From contig JANJXV010000043.1 in assembly GCA_024803745.1 (NCBI GenBank), positions 459,001-523,000 on the forward strand: 64,000 bases of DNA. Direction: 5' to 3'. The notes under the pieces are model-generated. The model did no database searches and was not told the origin of the DNA. It saw only the letters and a program-made list of their open reading frames with translations. Of this stretch, positions 39,321 to 51,930 are shown in pieces. Every line of letters starts with the position of its first letter. Position 1 is the stretch's first letter. Made by a program: the position numbers and the translations under genes. The stretch comes from Megascapheus bottae (lineage: Eukaryota > Chordata > Mammalia > Rodentia > Geomyidae).

Positions 39321-40620
39321 GAACACAGAACAAATCTTAGCAGACAGAGCAATGTCGGTGGAAGAACAGTCTCCGTTGTAATGCATCAAAATCCACGATT
39401 AAAGAAAAGCAGGGACAGTGAAGTTGCATGAGGAAGTATAAAATAGCATGCTTAGACAAAAAAGTTCTTAGCAGATAGAACAATGCTGTAGGAATTTCAA
39501 AGCAAAAATCCAATACCCATTACACGGCATGAAATACTCCAAGAAGTAAAAGCAGATACATTGAAGCTGCTTGTCTTATAATAAATAAACATGTTTAGAC
39601 AGAACAAATCTTAGCAGATAGACCAATGTCGGTCTAAGTACAGTCCCTGTTGTACTGGATCAAAGACCATGATTAAAAAAGCAGGTACACAAAAGTTGCA
39701 TGAGGAAATTTAAAATACCCTGCTTAGATGAAAATGTTCTTAGCAGATTATGTAGGAATTTGAACGCAAAAATACAGTACCCATTATACTGCATGGAATT
39801 CTCCAAGAAGTAAAAGCAGATACATTGAAGTTGCTTGGGTAGAATAAAGGAACATGTTTACACACAACAAATCTTAGCATATAGATCAATGTCGGTGGAA
39901 GTACAGTCCCTGTTGTACTGTACCAAGGACCGCGATGAAAGAAAAGCAGGTACACAAAAGTTGCATTAGGAAATTTTTAATACCAAGCTTAGACGAAAAA
40001 GATCATAGCAGATAGAAAAATGCTTAGGAATTTCAAGGCAATATCCAGTACACATTACACTGGATGAAATCCTGCAAGAATAAAAGCAGATACATTGAAT
40101 TTGCATGTGGAAGAATAAATGAGCAAGTTAACTGAACAAGTCTTAGGAGATAGCGCAATGTTAGTGGAAGTACAGTCTCCATTGCACTTGCTCAAAGGCC
40201 ACGACAAATTAAAAGCAGGTATACTGAAGTTGAATGAGGAAGAATAAACTACCCCGCTTAGACAAGAACGTTCTTATGAGAAAGAGCAATGCCGTAGGAA
40301 GTTCAATGGCAAAATCCAGGATCCATTATATTGGATGAAAACCTCCAAGTAGTAAAACCAGATACATTGAAGTTGCTTGTGGTACAATAAATGGCCACAT
40401 ATACACAGAACAAATCTTAGTAGATGGAACAATGTCAGTGGTAGTTCAGTCTCCGTTGTACAGGATGATGCACCACGCTGCAATAAAATCATATACACTG
40501 AAGTTGCAAGAGGAAGAAAAAAAACCCGCATAGAGGAAAAAGATCATAGCAGATAGAAAAATGCTCTAGGAAATTCAACACAAAATCCTGTACCCATTAC
40601 ACTGGATGAAATTCTCCAAG
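39321..40620 (+). repeat. Dimeric satellite array between two LINE-1 pieces
   Basis: About 1.3 kb of plus-oriented satellite dimers. The higher-order marker appears once, near 40184, as gcacttgctcaaagg. The block ends at gaaattctccaagaa, where a LINE-1 3' end has inserted. Confidence 0.92.
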
Positions 40621-40899
40621 AACTTCTTGAGCTGAAGATGTTCTCTCCCATCTCCTTTGCTGTACATTGGGTATCTCATATTGTTACAGTATCTCACTTT
40701 ATCTGTTATATTGAATTTATTTGTATTCGGTTATTTGAAATTTGATAGGGAAGGGAGGAAAACCGAGATGGGGGTGGGGAGAGGGAAATGGGTACCAAGA
40801 CATATGAAAGGGTATCAATGTATGTGAATTGATGCACCTTCTATCTGGCAAATATCATGTAACCCTTTTTTTAATTACAATAAAAATATATTAAAAAAA
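40621..40899 (+). mobile_element. LINE-1 3' end, 5'-truncated insertion
   Basis: This 279-bp piece is non-coding, with a purine/G-rich tract (gagatgggggtggggagagg) and a short A-rich tail after aattacaataaaaat. Related copies in the opposite orientation occur at 61695-61885 and 63674-64000. The first of those is physically linked to LINE-1 ORF2 in one insertion, which is why I assign this to the LINE-1 3' UTR. The flanks read gaaattctccaagaa (left) and gaaatcctccaagaa (right), a 15-bp target duplication with one mismatch. Confidence 0.82.
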
Positions 40900-43210
40900 G
40901 AAATCCTCCAAGAAGTAAAAGCAGATACATTGAAGTTGCATGTGGAAGAATAAATGACCACGTGTAGACAGACCAAATCTTAGCATGTAGAGCAATGTCG
41001 GTGGAAGTTCAGTCTCGGTTGTACTGGATCAAAGACCAAGATGAAAGGAAAGCAGGTACATGAAAGTTGCATGATGAAATTGTGAAATACCCCCCTTAGA
41101 AAATACAGTTTTTAGGAGATAGAGGAACTACTAGGGAAGTTCAAAGCCAAAATCCATTATCCATTACACTTTAAAAGTCCTCAAAGAAGTAAGAGCAGAT
41201 ACATTGAAGTTGCAAAAATCCAGTACCCAATTTACTGAATGAAAGATTGCAAATAAATACAAGCAGATACATTGAAGTTTAATGTGGAAGAATAAATGAC
41301 AATGTTTAGACAGAAAAATTCTTAGCAGATAGAGAAATGTCAGTGGAAGTACAGTCTCCATTGTACTGGATTAAACACCACGATGATATAAAAGAAGATA
41401 CACTCACGTTGCACGAAGAAGAATAAAATACCCCACTTAGACAAAAAATTTATTACCAGATAGAACAATGCCGTAGGAAGATCAACGCCAAAATCCAATC
41501 TCCATTAAATTCTATGAAAGACCTCGAATTAGTAAAAGCAGATACATTGAAGTTGCTTGTGGAAGAATTAATGACCATGTTTAGACAGAAAAGATCCTAG
41601 CAGGTAGAGAAATGTCGTTGTAAGTAGAGTCTCCGTTGTACTGGATTAAAGACCACGATGAAATAATAGCAGATACACTGAAGTTGCATGAGGAAGAATA
41701 AAATACCCCGCTTAGACAAAAGAAGTTCTTACCAGATAGAATGCCTTATGAAGTTCAACGCCAAAATCCAGTCTCCATTACACTCCATGAAATCCTACAA
41801 AAATAAAACCAGATATATTGAAGCAGCATGTGGAAGAAGAACAACTACGTTTGCATAGACCTTATCTTAGCAGATAGAGCAATGTCGGTGGAAGAACAGT
41901 CTCTGTTGTACTTGATCGAAGACCACGATGAAATAAAAGAGGATACACTGAAGCTGCATGAGGAAGAATAAAATACCCTGCTTTGACAAAAGAGTTCTTA
42001 GAATCGAGAACAATGCCAAAGGATGTTCAAAACAAAAGTCCAGTATCCATTACTCTGGATGAAATCCTCCAAGAAGGAACAGCAGATACTATGAAGTAGC
42101 TTGTGGAAGAATAAATTCACATCATTTGACGGAACAAATCTTAGCAGATAGAACAATGTAGTTGGTAGTACAGTGTCCGTTGTACAGGATCAAAGACCAG
42201 GATGAAATAAAAGAAGATACACTGAAGTTGTATGAGGAAGAATAAAATACCATGCTTAAGCAAAAAAGTTCTTAGCCAATAGAACAATTCCATAAGAAGT
42301 TCAAAGCCAAAATCCAGTCTCCATTATACTTGACGTAGGACTTCGGAGAAGTAAAGCAGATACATTGATGTTTCATGTGGAAGAATAAATGGCCACGTTT
42401 AGACAGAAAAAAATCTTAGCAGAAAAAGCAGTTTCGGTGGAAGTATGGTCTCCTTTGTACTGGATTAAAGTCCACGATGAAATAAAAGAGGATAGACTGA
42501 AATTGCATGAGGAAGAATAAAATACCCCGCTTAGAGAAAAAAGTTCTTAGCAGATACAACAATGAGGTAGTGTGATCAATGCAAAAATCTAGTATCCATT
42601 ATACTGGATGAAAGACCTCAAAGAAATAAAACCAGAAACATTGAAGTTGCTTATGGAAGAATAATGACCACGTTTATACAGAACAAATCTTAGCAGATAG
42701 AGCAATGTCGGAGGAAGTACAGTCTCCTTTTTACTGAATTAAAGACCACGATGAAGGAAAAGAAGATGCACTGAAGTTGCATGAGGATGAGTAAAACACC
42801 CATTCAGACAAAAAAGTCTTAGAACAATGCCGTAGGAAGTTCAACGCCAAAATCTAGTCTCCTTTATATAGGATGAAAGAGTTAGAAGAAGTAAAAGCAG
42901 GTAAATTGAAGTTGTATGTGCAAGAATAAATGACCACATTTAGACAGAACAAATCTTCGCAGATAGCACAATATCGGTGGAAGTACAGTCTCCTTTGTAC
43001 TTGATTGAAGACCATGATGAATAAGGAAGATACACGGAAGTTGCATGAGGAAGAATAAAATAACCCGCTTAGACAAAAAATTCTTAGCAGATAGAACAAT
43101 GCCATAGGAAGATAAACGCAAAAATCCAGTGTATATTACACTGGATGAAATACTCCAAAAAGTAAAAGCAGATACTCTGAAGATGGTTGTGGAAGAATAA
43201 TTGACAGTGT
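40900..43210 (+). repeat. Dimeric satellite array, transition to the gaaagacctc subfamily
   Basis: Plus-oriented satellite. From about 41.1-41.5 kb the B halves change from ggatgaaatcctccaag to forms with gaaagacctcgaa or a related motif, and the tacttgctcag type disappears. 41160-41300 is irregular, with a compressed unit. The right end of the block, agaataattgacagtgt (43194-43210), is duplicated on the far side of the SINE. Confidence 0.9.
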
Positions 43211-43404
43211 GGGGGCCGGGAGTTTGGCCTAGTGGTTAAAGTGCTTGCCTAGCATGCATGAAGACCCGGGTTCGATTCCTCGGTACCACATACATAGAAA
43301 AAAGCCAGAAGTGGTGCTGAGGCTCAAGTGGTAGAGCTCTAGCCTTAAGAAAGTCCAAGGACAGTGCTCAGGCCCTGAGCTCAAGCCCAGGACTGGCAAA
43401 AAAA
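43211..43404 (+). mobile_element. SINE copy 2 (dimeric tRNA-derived, rodent ID-like)
   Basis: A 194-bp SINE on the plus strand with an A-box-like segment (tggcctagtggttaaagtgc), a B box (gggttcgattcc) and a second tRNA-like half. It ends in ggcaaaaaa. The 17-bp flanking duplication agaataattgacagtgt is perfect at 43194-43210 and 43405-43421. Confidence 0.92.
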
Positions 43405-43722
43405 AGAATAATTGACAGTGTTAAGTCAGAACAAATCTTAGCAGATGGAGCAATGTTGTACTGGATCAAGACCACGATGAAATAAAAGCAGAAAAACTGA
43501 TGTGGCATGAAAAAGAATAAAATACCCCGCTTAGACAAAAAGAAGTTCTTACCAGATGGAATGCCATAGGAAGTCCAACGCCAAAATACAGTCTTCATTA
43601 CACTGCATGAAATCCTCCAAGAAGTAAAAGGAGATATATTGAAGTGGTTTGTGGAAGAATAATTGACCGCGTTAAGACAGAACAAATCTTAGCAGATCGA
43701 TCAATGTCGGTGGAAGTAGAGT
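43405..43722 (+). repeat. Dimeric satellite array up to the inversion
   Basis: Slightly more than one dimer in plus orientation. It ends at ggaagtagagt, inside the B-to-A boundary, where the orientation changes. Confidence 0.9.
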
Positions 43723-46700
43723 AAACGAGTTCATTTATTTTTCCACATGCAACTTCAATGTATCTGCTTTTAATTCTTAGAGGTCTTTCATCCAGTCTAC
43801 TGGAATGTTGCTATTGGCGTTGAACTTCCTACGGCATAGTTCTATCAGCTAAGACCTTTCATGTTTAAGCGTGGTGTTTTATTCTTTCTTATGCAACTTC
43901 AGTGTATCTGCTTTTATTTCATCGTGTTCTTGATCTCTTGAAAAGGAGACTGTACTTCCACTCACATTGCTCTATCTGCTAAGACTTGTTCTGCCTCAAC
44001 CCAGTCAATTATTCTTCCACAAGCAACTTCAACTTATCTGCTTTTCCTTTTTGTTCTGTCATAATGTGTTTAATTATTCTTCCAGAAGGTACTTCACATT
44101 ATCTGCTTTTTCTTTTTGGAGAATTTCATCCAGTGTAATGAATACAGGATTTCTGGGTTGATCTTCCAATGCCATTGTTCTGTCTGCGAAGAACCTTTTT
44201 ATCTAAGCGGGGTATTTTATTTTCCTCATGCAACTTCAGTGTATTTGCTGTTATTTCATAGTGGTCTTTGATCCAGTAAAATGGAGACTGTACTTCTGCC
44301 GACATTGATGTATCTGCTAAGATTCTTTCTGTCTAAACGTGGTCATTTATTCCTCCACATGCTACTTCAATCGTTCTTCTTTTACTTCTTCAAAGTCTTT
44401 CATCCAGTATAATGGACACTGGATTTAGTCGTTGAACTTCCTACCGCCTTTTTCTAAGATCTTTTTTGTCTAATGGGTATTTTATTCTTCGTCTTGCAAC
44501 TTCAGTGTATCTTCTTTTATTTCATCGTGGTCTTTAATCCAGTACAACGGAGGCTGTACTTCCACCGACATTGCTTTCTCTGCTAAGATGTTTTTTGTCT
44601 AAACATGGTCATTTATTCTTCCAAATGATACTTCAGTATTTCTGCTTTTTCTACTTGGATGTCTTTCATGCAGTATAATGGACACTGGATTTTGGTGTTG
44701 AACTTCCAGGGGCATTGTTTTATCTAAGAACTTTTTGTTGAAGCGGGGTATTTTATTCTTCAGCATGCAAGTTCAATGTATCTGCTTTTATTTCATCCTG
44801 TGCTTTGATCCAGTACAAAGGAGATTCTACTTCCACCGACATTGCTCTATCTGCTAAGATTTGTTCTGTCTTAACGCGGTCCATTATTATTCCGCAAGCA
44901 ACTTCAATGTGTCTGCTTTTACTTCTTGGAGGACTTTTCATGTGTAATGTATAATGGAGTTTGCCTTGAATTTCTTATGGCATTGTTCTATCTGCTAAGT
45001 ATTTTTTGTCTAAACGGGGTATTGTATTCTACCTGATGGACCTTTCGGGTATCTGCTTTTATTTCATGATAGTCTTTGATCCAGTACAAAGCAAACTACT
45101 TACACAGACTTTGCTCTATCTGCTAAGATGTGTTCTGTGTTAACGTGGTAATTTATTCTTCCAGAAAGAACTAAAATGTATCTGCTTTTACTTCTTCCAG
45201 GACTTTTCAAGTGTAATGGATAATGGATTTTTGCATTGAACTTCCTATGGCATTGTGGAATCTGCTAAGAACTTTTTTGTTTAAATGCTGTATTGTTTCT
45301 TCCTCATGTAACTTCAATATATCTGCTTTTGTTTCATCGTGATCTTTGATCCAGTTCATAGGAGACTGTACTTACACCGACATTGCTATATCTGCTAAGA
45401 TTTGTTCTGTCTAAACGTGGTCATTTACTTTTCCACAAGCAACTTCAATGTACCTGCTTTTACTTCTTGGAGGACTTTTCAAGTGTAATGCTTAATGGCT
45501 TTATCGTTGAACTTCCTACGGCATTGTTCTATCTGCTAAAAACATTTTCTTAGCGGAGTATTGTATTTTACCTCATGCAACTTCAGTGTATCTGCTTTTA
45601 TTTCATTATGGACTTTGATCCAGTACAAAGGAGACTGTACTTGCACCGACATTGCACTATCTGCTAAGATTTGTTCCGTGTAAATGTAGTCATTTATTCT
45701 TCCTGAAGCAACTTCAATGTACCTGCTTTTTCTTCTTGGAGGACTTTTCAAGTGTAATGGATAATGGGTTTTTGCGTTGAACTTCCTATGCCATTGTTCT
45801 ATCAGCTAAGAAATTCTTTCTTTAAGCGGGGTATTCTATTCTTCCTCATGCAACTTCAGTGTATCTGCTTTTATTTAATCATGGACTTTGATCCAGTACA
45901 AAGGAGACTATACTTACACCGACATTGCTCTATCTGCTAAGATTTGTTCTGTCTAAATGTGGTCATTTATTTTATCACAAGCAACTTCAATGTATCTGCT
46001 TTTACTTCTTGGAGGACTTTTCAAGTGTATTGCATAATGTATTTTTGCATTGAACTTCCTACAGCTTTGTTCTATCTGCTAGGATCTTTTTTTCTAAGCC
46101 GGGTATTTTATTCTTCCTAATGCAATTTCAGTGTATCTGCTTTTATTTCATCATGGTGTTGATCAACTCCATAGGAGACTGTTCTTACACCGACATAACT
46201 CTATTTGTTAAGATTTGTTCTGTGTTAACGTGGTAATTAATTCTTCCGCAAGCAATGTCAGTGTATCTGATTTTACTTCTTAGAGGACATTTCAAGTGTA
46301 ATGGATAATGGATTTTTGTGTTGAACTTACTATGGCACTGTTCTATCTGCTAAGTATTTTTTCTAATCGGGGTATTGTATTCTTCCTCATGAAACTTCAA
46401 TATATCAGCTTTTATTTCATCGTGTTCTTTGATCCACTACAAAGTAGATAGTACTTACACCAACATTGCTCTATCTGCTAAGATTTGTTCTGTGATAAGT
46501 GGTCATTTATTCTTCCACAAACAACTACAATGCATCTGCTTTAACTTCTTTGAGGACTTTTCAAGTGTAATGGATAATGGATTTTTGCGTTGAACTTCCT
46601 ATGGTATTGTTCTATCTGCTAAGAACTTTTTTGTCTAATCGGAGTATTGTATTCTTCCTCATGCAACTTCAGTGTATCTGCTTTTGTTTCATAATGGTCT

Positions 46701-47259
46701 TTAATCCAGTACAAAGGAGACTGTACTTACACCGACATTGCTCTATCTGCTAAGATTTGTTCTCTGTTTATGTGGTCATTTTTTCTTTCACAAGCAACTT
46801 CAGTGTATCTACTTGTACTTCTTGGAGGATTTTCAAGTGTAAAGCATAATGGATTTTAGCGTTTAACATCCTATGGCCTTGTTCTATCTGCTGAGACCTT
46901 TTTTTGTCTAAACTGGGTATTGTTTTCTTCCTCATGCAACTTCAGTGTATCTGCTTTTATTTCCTAGTAGTGTTTGATCCACAACAAAGGAGACTCTACT
47001 TACATCGACATTGCTCTGTCTGGTAAGATTTTTTCTGTGAAACATTGTCATTTATTCTTCCACAAGCAACCTCAATGTATCTGCTTTTACTTCTTGGAAG
47101 AATTTTCAAGTGTAATGCATAATGGATTTTTGCGTTGAACTTACTAATGCATTGTACTATCTTCTACGACCTTTTTGTCTAAGCGGGGTGTTTTATTTTT
47201 CCGCATGCAACTTCAGTGTATCTGCTTTATCTCATCATGTTCTTTGATCCAGTACAAAG
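43723..47259 (-). repeat. Inverted satellite segment of about 3.5 kb
   Basis: Thirteen or so dimers in minus orientation between plus-oriented blocks. If the segment is turned round, both joints restore a normal unit: gaagtagagt meets ctttgtactgg on the left (about 3 bp missing), and gaactcgttt meets tttagacag on the right (about 3 bp extra). From about 44.9 kb its units carry acttttcaagtgtaatggat, the same variant seen in the first 1.2 kb of the window. The copies look more uniform to each other than those of block 2. Confidence 0.9.
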
Positions 47260-50200
47260 TTTAGACAGGATAAATCTTAGTAGATAGAACAATGTTCGTG
47301 GAAGTTCAGTTTCCGTAGTACTGAATGAAAACTATGATGAAATAATAGCAGATACACTGAAGTTGCATGAGGAAGACTAAAATATCCCACTTAACAAAGA
47401 ATTTCTTAGCAGATAGAACAATGCCGAAGAAAGTTCAATGCAAAACTGCAGAATCCATTACACTGGATGAAGTCCTAAAAGAATTAAAAGCAGATATACT
47501 GAAGTTGCTTGTGGAAGTATAAATGACCACGTTTAGACAGAACAAATCTTAGCACATAGAGCAATGTCGGTGGAAGTACAGTGTCCTTTGTACTGGATCA
47601 AAGACTACGACGAAATGAAAGTAGATACACTGAAGTTGCATGAGGAAGAATAAAATACCCCGCTTAGACAAAACAGTTCCTAGCAGATAGAACACTGCCA
47701 TGTGAGTTCAACGCAAAAATCAAGTTTCCATTTTGCTGTAGGAAACACCTCGAAGATGTAAAAGCAGATAAGTTGAAGTTGCATGTGGAAGAACAAAAGA
47801 CGTTATTTACCCTTTACAATTCTTAGCGTATAGAGCAATGTCGGTGTAAGTACTGTCTCCTTTGAATTGGATCAAAGATGAAAGTAAATAAAAGTACGTA
47901 TGCTGAGTGGCATGAGGTAGAATAAATACCCCGCTTAGACAAAAAAGTTCTTAGCAGGTAGAACAGTGTTGTAGGAAGTTCAATGCAAAAATGCAGAATC
48001 CATTACATTGGATGAAATACTAGAAGAAGAAAAAGCAGATACCTTGAATTGCTTGTGGAAGAATAAATGACCACAATCTGATTGAACAAAGCAGATAGAA
48101 CCATGTTGGTGGAAGTAGAGTGTCCATATTACTGCATCAAATACTATGATGAAATAAAAGCAGATACACAGAACTTTCTTGAGGAAGGATATAATACCCT
48201 GCGTAGACAAAAAAGGTCTTACCTAATAGAACAATGCTGTAGGAAGTTCAAAGCCAAAATCCAGTATCCATAACACTGGATGAAATCCTCCAAGACGTAA
48301 AAGCAGATACATAGAGGTTGCTTGTTGAAGAATAAATGACCAAGTTTAGAAATAACCAATATTAGCAGATTGAACAATGTTGGTGCAAGTCCAATGTCAT
48401 TTTACTGGATCAAATAGTATGATGAAATAAAAGCAGATACACTGAAGTGGCATGAGGAAGAATACAATACCGAGCTTAGACAAAAGGGTTCTTACAAAAT
48501 AGAACAATGCCGTAGGAAGTTCAACGCAAAAATCCAGTCTCCATTATGCTGGATGAATGAGCTCAAAAGAGTAAAAGCAGATACATTGAAGTTGCATGTG
48601 AAAGAGTGAAAGACCTCATTTACACTTAACAATTCTTAGCAGATAGAGCATTGTCGGTGTAAGTAGAGTGTCCTTTGTACTAGATCAAAGACCAAAGTGA
48701 AGTAAAACAGGTAAACTGAATTGGCATGAGGAAGAATAAATACCCCACTTAGACAAAAAGTTTTTAGGAGATGGACCAATGATGAAGGACGTTCAATGCA
48801 AAAATCAAGTATCCATTACACTGCATGTAATCCTCAAAGAAGTTAAAGCAGATACATTAAAGTTTCTTGTGGAACAATAAATGACCACGTTTAGACAGAA
48901 CAAATCTTAGCACATCGTGCAATGTCGGTCCCTAGTAGTGGAATAAAGACCACGATGAAATAAAAGCAGATACACTGAAGTTGCATGAAGAAAATAAAAC
49001 ATCCCCCCTTAGACAAAAGTTTTTAGCAGATAGAAAATTGCCATAGGAAGTTCAACGACAAAATCCAGTCTCCATTATTCCGGATGAAAGACCTCAAAGA
49101 AGTAAAAGCAGATATAATTAAGTTCCATGTGGAAAAATAAAAGACCTCATTCACACTTAACTATTCTTAGTAGATATAGCAATGAAGGTGGGAGTACACT
49201 CTCCAATGTACTGGAATAAGGACCACGATGAAATAAAATTGATAGAAAGAATTTGCATGAGGAAAATAAAATACCCCACTTAGAAAAAAAGGTCTTAGCA
49301 GATAGAACAATTCTGTAGGAGGTTCAACACCAAAATCCTTATCTATAACAATGGGTGAAATCCTCCAGGAGGTAAAGAAGAAACACTGAAGTTGCTTAAG
49401 AAGAATAATGACCATGTTTACACAGATCATATCTTAGCAGATAGAGCAATGTCGGTGGAAGTAGAGTCTCCATTATAGTGGATGAAAGACCTCGAGGAAG
49501 TTAAATCATATACATTGAAGTTGCTTGTGTAAGAATAAATGACGACGTGTCACAGAACAAATCTTGGCAGATAGAGCAATGTCGGTGGAAGTAAAGTCTC
49601 CGTTGTATTTCATCAAAAACCATGATGAAATAAAAGCATATACACTGAAGTTTCATTAGGAAGAATAAAATACCTGGCTTAAAGAAAAAAGATCTTAGCA
49701 CATAGATCAATTTGGCTCAGTGCCAAAATCCAGTTTACAATATATGGGATGAAAAACCTCGATGAATTAAAAGTAGATACATTGAAGTTACATGTGGAAG
49801 AACAAAGGACCACCTTTAGACAGGAAAAGTTTTAACAGATAGAGCAATGTCGGTGGAAGTAGAGTCTCCATTTTACTGGATTAAAGACTACAATGAAATA
49901 AATGAAGATACACTGAAGTTGCATTAGGAAGAATAAAATACCCCGCTTAGACAAAATAGTTCTTAGCAGATAGAACAATGCCTTAGGAAGTTCAACGCAA
50001 AATCCAGTCTACATTATTCTGGATGACAGACCAAGAAGAAGTAAAAGCAGATAAACTGAAGTTGCATGAGGAAGAATAAATGACCACATTTAGACAGAAA
50101 AATCTTAGCAGACAGAGCAATGTCTTAGGAAGTTCAACTCCAAAATCCAATATCCTTACACTGCATGAAATCCTCTAAGCATTAAAAGGAGATATATTGC

Positions 50201-51719
50201 AGTTGCTTTTGGTAGAATACAGTCCACGTTTACCCAGAACGAATCTTAGCACATAGAGCAATGTCGGTAGAAGTACAGTCTCCGTTGTATTGGAGCAAAA
50301 CCACGATGAAATAAAAGCAGATACACGGAAGTTGCATGAGGAAGAATAAAAACACCCACCTTAGACAAAAAAGTTGTCAGCAGATAGAACAATGCTGTAG
50401 GAAGCTCAACACCAAAAACCAGTCTCCATTATACTGGAAGAAAGACCTCAAAGATGTAAAAGCAGATACATATAAGTTGCATGAGGAAGAATAAACTACC
50501 ACGTTTAGACACAAGAAATCTTAGCAGATAGAGCAATGTCTGTGGAAGTACAGTCTCCATTATACTTGATTACAGACAACAATGAAATAAAATAAACTGA
50601 AGTTGCATGAGGAGGAATAAAATACCCCGCATAGACAAAAAAGTTCTTAGTAGATAGAACAATGCCGTAGGAAGTTCAATGCCAAAATGCAGTCACCATT
50701 ATACTGGATGAAAGACCTTGAATAACTAAAAGCAGATATATTGAAGTTGCTTGTGGAGGAATAAAGACCACGTTTACACAGAACGAATCTTAGCAGACAG
50801 AGCAATGTCTTTGGAAGTACAGTCTCCCTTGTACTGGATTAAAGTCCACAATGAAACAAAAGGAGAGACACTGAAGTTGCATGCGGAAGAATAAGATACC
50901 CTTCTTAGACAAAAAAGTTCTTAGTAGATAGACCAACGCCATAGGAAATTCAACGCCAAAATCCAGTCTCCATTATAGTGGATGAAAGACCTCGAAGAAA
51001 TAAAAGCACATACACTGAAGTTGCTTGTGGAAGAATAAAGACCACCTTTACACAAAAAGAGTCTTAGCAGGTAGAGCAATGTCAGTGGAAGTACAGTCTC
51101 CTTTGTACTGGAGGAAAGAACATGATGAAATAAAAGCAGTACACTGAATTTACATGAGGAAGAATACAATACCCTGCTTAGACAAAATAGTTCTTAGCTC
51201 AAAGAATACCACGCTTTGACAAAAAAGTTCTTAGCATAGAGAACAATGCCATAAGATGTTCAACACAAAATTCCAGTATCCATTATCCTGGATGAAATCC
51301 TCCAAGAACTAAAAGCAGTTACTTTGAACTTGCTTGTGGAAGAATAAATTCAAAGCTTTTGGTGGAACAAATCTTAGCAATGTCGGTGGAAGTACAGTCT
51401 CCATTGTACTGGAACAAAGACTGCGATGAAATAAAAGCAGATACACTGAAATTGCAAAAGGAAGAATAAAATACCCTGCTTAGACAAAAAAACTTCTTAG
51501 CCCACAGAACAATGCAATAGGAAGATCAATGCAAAAATTCAGTCTCCCTTGTACCAGATGAAAGACCTCAAAGAAGTAAAAGGAGTAAAATTGAAGTTGC
51601 TTCTGGAAGAATAAAAGACCTTATTTATACAGAATGAATCATAGCAGATAGAGGAATGTCGATGGAAGTAAAGTCTCAGTTTTACTGGATCAACTGCCGA
51701 AGTGAAATAAATGCAGGTA
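47260..51719 (+). repeat. Dimeric satellite array, block 3
   Basis: Plus-oriented dimers of the gaaagacctc / ccaaaatccagtctcc subfamily, about 274 bp each. There is no tacttgctcag marker, so the 819-bp higher-order unit of block 2 is not seen. The block ends at aaatgcaggta, the target duplication of SINE 3. Confidence 0.92.
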
Positions 51720-51930
51720 GGGGCCGGGAGTTTGGCCTAGTGGTAGAGTGCCTGCCTAGCATGCACGAAGACCCGGGTTTGATTCCTCGGCACCACATAC
51801 ATAGAAAAAAGCCGGAAGTGGTGCTGAGGCTCAAGTGGTAGAGCTCTAGCCTTGAGAAAGTCCAAGGCCAGTGCTCAGGCCCTGAGCTCAAGCCCAGGAC
51901 TGGCACCAAAAAAAAAGAAAAGAAAGAAAG
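51720..51930 (+). mobile_element. SINE copy 3 (dimeric tRNA-derived, rodent ID-like)
   Basis: A 211-bp SINE on the plus strand, closely similar to copy 2, with a longer A-rich tail containing gaaa repeats. It is flanked by aaatgcaggta at 51709-51719 and 51931-51941. Confidence 0.92.

Noticed and set aside
38201..40899. The LINE-1 ORF2 piece (minus) and the LINE-1 3' end (plus) as one twin-primed insertion
   Set aside because: 1.3 kb of phased satellite lies between them, the 3' piece has its own target duplication, and the ORF2 piece shows loss of satellite at its edges.
43211..43300. A tRNA gene (A- and B-box-like sequence)
   Set aside because: It is the tRNA-derived head of a SINE. It has target duplications and an A-rich tail and is repeated at 10.3 and 51.7 kb.
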